38,388 bases of DNA. Origin: Myxococcota bacterium. Its GTDB lineage: Bacteria > Myxococcota_A > Polyangia > Polyangiales > Polyangiaceae. Positions 36,204 to 38,388 of this stretch are shown here, in pieces. The notes below the pieces were generated by a model, which worked only from the letters and a program-made list of their open reading frames with translations, was not told where the DNA came from and did no database searches. Within the stretch, counting starts at the first letter, position 1. The number at the start of each line of letters is the position of its first letter. The stretch is from contig CAUJEM010000011.1 of assembly GCA_963169915.1 (NCBI GenBank), positions 1 to 38,388 on the forward strand, read 5' to 3'. The translations under genes and the position numbers were made by a program.

Positions 36204-37193
36204 ATGAAGACGGCACTGGTCACGGGCGGCTGTGGTTTTCTCGGGAGCTCCATCGTGCGCGAATTGCTGGAGCGCGGCATCAAGGTACGCGCGCTGGCCC
36301 TCCCCAAGGAGCGCACCGACAACGTCGACGGCCTCGACGTGGACATCCGGCGGGGAGATCTGATGGACCGCGCCTCGCTCGACGCAGCGCTGGAGGGCGT
36401 GGACACCCTGTTTCACTGCGCGGCGCTCTACCAAGCCTGGGTGCCGGATCCGACCAAGATGTACGAGGTCAACGTGCGCGGCACCCTGCACGTCCTCGAG
36501 GCCGCGCGCCGCGCGCACGTCCAGCGCAGCGTCTGCACCGCCAGCATCGTGGCGCTCGGGCGTCCGCCCAAGGGCACGCTCGGCGATGAGCAGACCGCCT
36601 ACGAGGCCTGGGACCTCGACTTTCCCTACAGCCGCTCCAAGTACCTGAGCCTCGGCGTCGCGCGGGACTACGCGAGCTTCGGCGACGACGTGCGCATCGT
36701 GTGCCCGGGCGTGGTGTTCGGCCCTCGGGATCTGACCCCCACGCCGTCCGGCAAGATGATCTTGGACGCCATGAAAGATCACCCCGCCGTCTACTACGAG
36801 GGTGGCATCAGCTACGTGGACGTCCGAGACGCGGCGCGCGCCCACGTGCTGGCCGCCGAGCGGGGCGCCCGCGGCGAGCTCTACGTGGCCACCGCGCACA
36901 ACCTGGACGCGCTGGCCTTCATGCGCGCCATCGACGAGGCGGTGGGGCGGCGGCGGCGCTACGTCAAGCTCCCGGTGTCGGTGGTGCGGGCCAGCATCTT
37001 GGCCGCGGATGCGGTAGCGCGCCGCACCGGCAAGGAGCCGCTGCTCACGCGCAACTTCTTCGAGTACTCGCTCGTGCCCAGCTTCTTCTCCAACGAGAAG
37101 AGCCGGCGGGAGCTGGGGATGAGCTACCGCCCCATCCAAGAGACGCTGAGCGACGCCATCGCGGACTTCCGCCGCCGCGGCGTCGCGCCCTGA
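36204..37193 (+). CDS. NAD-dependent epimerase/dehydratase (extended SDR, HpnA/DFR-like)
   Basis: 329 residues from ATG 36204. The Rossmann motif TGGCGFLG (7-14), an Asp-rich DLMDRASLDAALEGVD segment, the NHxA-like HCAA (71-74), catalytic Ser114 and the Tyr142/Lys146 pair in YSRSK define an extended SDR. The substrate region VFGPRDLTPTPSGKMI and the C-terminus resemble the hopanoid-associated sugar epimerase HpnA and dihydroflavonol-4-reductase groups, where the reaction is hard to predict. No hopanoid genes are in the window. It converges with the gene at 37216 and ends in a hairpin. Confidence 0.92.
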   Translation: MKTALVTGGCGFLGSSIVRELLERGIKVRALALPKERTDNVDGLDVDIRRGDLMDRASLDAALEGVDTLFHCAALYQAWVPDPTKMYEVNVRGTLHVLEAARRAHVQRSVCTASIVALGRPPKGTLGDEQTAYEAWDLDFPYSRSKYLSLGVARDYASFGDDVRIVCPGVVFGPRDLTPTPSGKMILDAMKDHPAVYYEGGISYVDVRDAARAHVLAAERGARGELYVATAHNLDALAFMRAIDEAVGRRRRYVKLPVSVVRASILAADAVARRTGKEPLLTRNFFEYSLVPSFFSNEKSRRELGMSYRPIQETLSDAIADFRRRGVAP

Positions 37194-37201
37194 GGGGCGC
37201 G
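37184..37201. terminator. GC hairpin around the stop codon of the SDR gene
   Basis: CGCGCCC (37184-37190) and GGGCGCG (37195-37201) form a perfect 7-bp stem with the loop TGAG containing the stop codon. No T tract follows. It lies between convergent genes and may end both transcripts. Confidence 0.4.
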
Positions 37202-37215
37202 CCCTCCCCGGTCGC

Positions 37216-38388
37216 TCAGAACACGCTCTGGGCGAGCACGCGTAGCCGCCGCCACGGGATGCCGAGCGGCGGCTCGTCCGCCGGGTCCGCTTGCCCCAAG
37301 ATGAGCTCGGAGTAGCCGCCGTACCGGTCGGCGCCGATGAGCTGGTTGAAGCCCGCGGTCTGCTCATTTTCCATGTAGAAGACCACGCTGCCGGGGCTGG
37401 AGCCGTCCAGCATGATCATGCCGTAGTCCTGCAGCGCGACGCAGAACATCCGCAAGAACCGGGTCTCCGCGCTGCTGTCCGGCTTACCGGGGACCACGCG
37501 GCGCGAGCAGTCCACCTGCGGATCGAGCTGCAGGCGCATGCCCATGTCCATGCGCTCGCCCTCGGGCGCCATAGGGCCCACGCAGTTCTTCGGCTGATCG
37601 GTCTTGGTGGCGGGCGCGCGGAAGCGGGCGCTGGAGTCGCAGTTGCTGTAGGCGAAGCGCAGCGCATGGCGGATCGCGCCGGCGCGCACCTCCTCCGGGC
37701 GGATGAGGCCGGCGAGGTAGGAGAGCCCCGAGCCGGTGCCCGCACCCAGGAAGGCGTTAGAGTGGCTGGGGCTGCCGTTGGGGTTCAAGATCCGACCGTC
37801 GTTGTTGTAGTGAAAGAGGCCGCCGCCGCTGGCGGTGACCCGCTTGGCCGCGTGGTCGACGCTGGCCTGCCAGAGCCGCAGCTCCGTGAAGGGGCCGTAG
37901 CTGGGGTGCTCCGGATCCAGCACGATCAGGGGGTGGTCCGAGCCCGTCCCGGGCACGGCGCCGGCCGGCACCCTGAAGCTGATGGGGCCACCCAGGGTGC
38001 TCACCTGGACTTGGTAGCTCTCGTCGGTGGGGCCCACCGTGTAGACGGTGGGGACGTCATTGTGGTTGCTGAGCTGCACGCGCTTGGCGAGGAGGTTGGT
38101 GACGAGGCGACCAATGACCGCGCCGCTGCGCGCGTCCAAGGCGGCGCCAGCCGGGATCTCGCGGTTGAGCGCGAAGTCCGGCGCGTAGGGCGGCGTGCTC
38201 GAGGCCGGGGCGCCGCCGCTGCCCGCCGCGCCGCTCGTGCCCGCCGCGCCGCTCGTGCCCGCCGCGCCGCTCGCGCCCGCCGCGCCGCTCGCGCCCGCCG
38301 CGCCGCTCGTGCCCGCCGCGCCGCTCGTGCCCGCCGCGCCGCTCGTGCCCGCCGCGCCGCTCGTGCCCGCCGCGCCGCTCGTGCCCGC
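37216..38388 (-). CDS. Secreted hypothetical protein with 18-bp-repeat linker, 5' end outside the window
   Basis: 391 codons are open to the right edge, so the N-terminus, presumably a lipoprotein signal, is missing. The first 56 visible residues are a (TSGAAG)n linker, then [20 protein letters not shown]. The rest is a beta-rich globular domain with [49 protein letters not shown] and [14 protein letters not shown]. These motifs recall an uncharacterised family of secreted proteins in myxobacteria and actinobacteria (LAGLxRPEEL...IxHALRFA), sometimes near glycan-degrading genes; no catalytic residue can be named. Convergent with the SDR gene. A TTG at 38139 could be read as a start but lies inside the protein. 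Confidence 0.75.
   Translation of the reverse strand, partial: AGTSGAAGTSGAAGTSGAAGTSGAAGTSGAAGASGAAGASGAAGTSGAAGTSGAAGSGGAPASSTPPYAPDFALNREIPAGAALDARSGAVIGRLVTNLLAKRVQLSNHNDVPTVYTVGPTDESYQVQVSTLGGPISFRVPAGAVPGTGSDHPLIVLDPEHPSYGPFTELRLWQASVDHAAKRVTASGGGLFHYNNDGRILNPNGSPSHSNAFLGAGTGSGLSYLAGLIRPEEVRAGAIRHALRFAYSNCDSSARFRAPATKTDQPKNCVGPMAPEGERMDMGMRLQLDPQVDCSRRVVPGKPDSSAETRFLRMFCVALQDYGMIMLDGSSPGSVVFYMENEQTAGFNQLIGADRYGGYSELILGQADPADEPPLGIPWRRLRVLAQSVF
38221..38388. repeat. Nine tandem 18-bp repeats plus a partial copy, coding
   Basis: The unit GCCCGCCGCGCCGCTCGY repeats without gaps from 38221 to 38382, with 6 more bases to the window edge. Only the last base varies (T,T,C,C,T,T,T,T,T). On the minus strand each unit encodes TSGAAG or ASGAAG. 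The array continues past the window, so the true copy number is unknown. Confidence 0.9.

Noticed and set aside
38221-38388. CRISPR-like regular repeats
   Set aside because: The 18-bp units are contiguous with no spacers and stay in frame inside a protein linker.

Overview
This is a GC-rich window with strong third-position GC bias. It most likely comes from a myxobacterium (Myxococcota, class Polyangia). Three things suggest this: many lipoproteins with Gly/Ala/Ser/Thr linkers and Cys-rich modules, a secreted Cys-rich protein ending in a MYXO-CTERM-like Trp-Cys/hydrophobic/poly-Arg tail, and little operon structure outside central metabolism. No rRNA, tRNA, CRISPR array, transposase or phage gene was seen. 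All family calls come from reading motifs and recalling families, not from searches.

Region 1 (1-5060): the 3' end of an unknown gene, a FGE/SUMF1-like lipoprotein, and a convergent pair made of an FMN-dependent glutamate-synthase-like protein and an aldehyde dehydrogenase. A leader with several hairpins and an AT-rich patch follow. Region 2 (5061-11500): an orphan 862-residue protein with a degenerate P-loop, a 155-bp inverted-repeat element, a small PH-like protein, a broken lipoprotein gene, an unusual two-haem cytochrome cd1 (NirS/NirN-like) lipoprotein, and decayed coding remnants. Region 3 (11470-16215): a small four-helix membrane protein, a Cys-rich lipoprotein, a 34-cysteine surface protein, a NodB-type polysaccharide deacetylase, and, divergent from it, a lipoprotein that looks like a bacterial relative of the animal secretory-pathway kinase Fam20C.

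Region 4 (16219-28149, all minus strand): two translationally overlapping paralogous Cys-rich, lamin-tail-like lipoproteins, a TetR regulator, then sucA-sucB-darP-lpd-acyl-CoA dehydrogenase. The last five look like one operon supplying the 2-oxoglutarate dehydrogenase complex, with the ribosome factor DarP inside it. Region 5 (28150-34110): a regulatory region with several TGAC/GTCA palindromes leads into a 1207-residue fused double activase of the 2-hydroxyacyl-CoA dehydratase type and its partner protein. These normally belong to radical or low-potential iron-sulphur chemistry. Region 6 (34140-38388): serB with a coupled unknown gene, an SDR epimerase/reductase, and the 3' part of a secreted protein whose linker is written in perfect 18-bp repeats.

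The strongest candidates for undescribed biology are the Fam20C-like lipoprotein kinase at 14965-16215, the cd1-like protein at 9033-10958, the fused activase pair with its palindrome cluster, and the orphan P-loop protein at 5062-7650.
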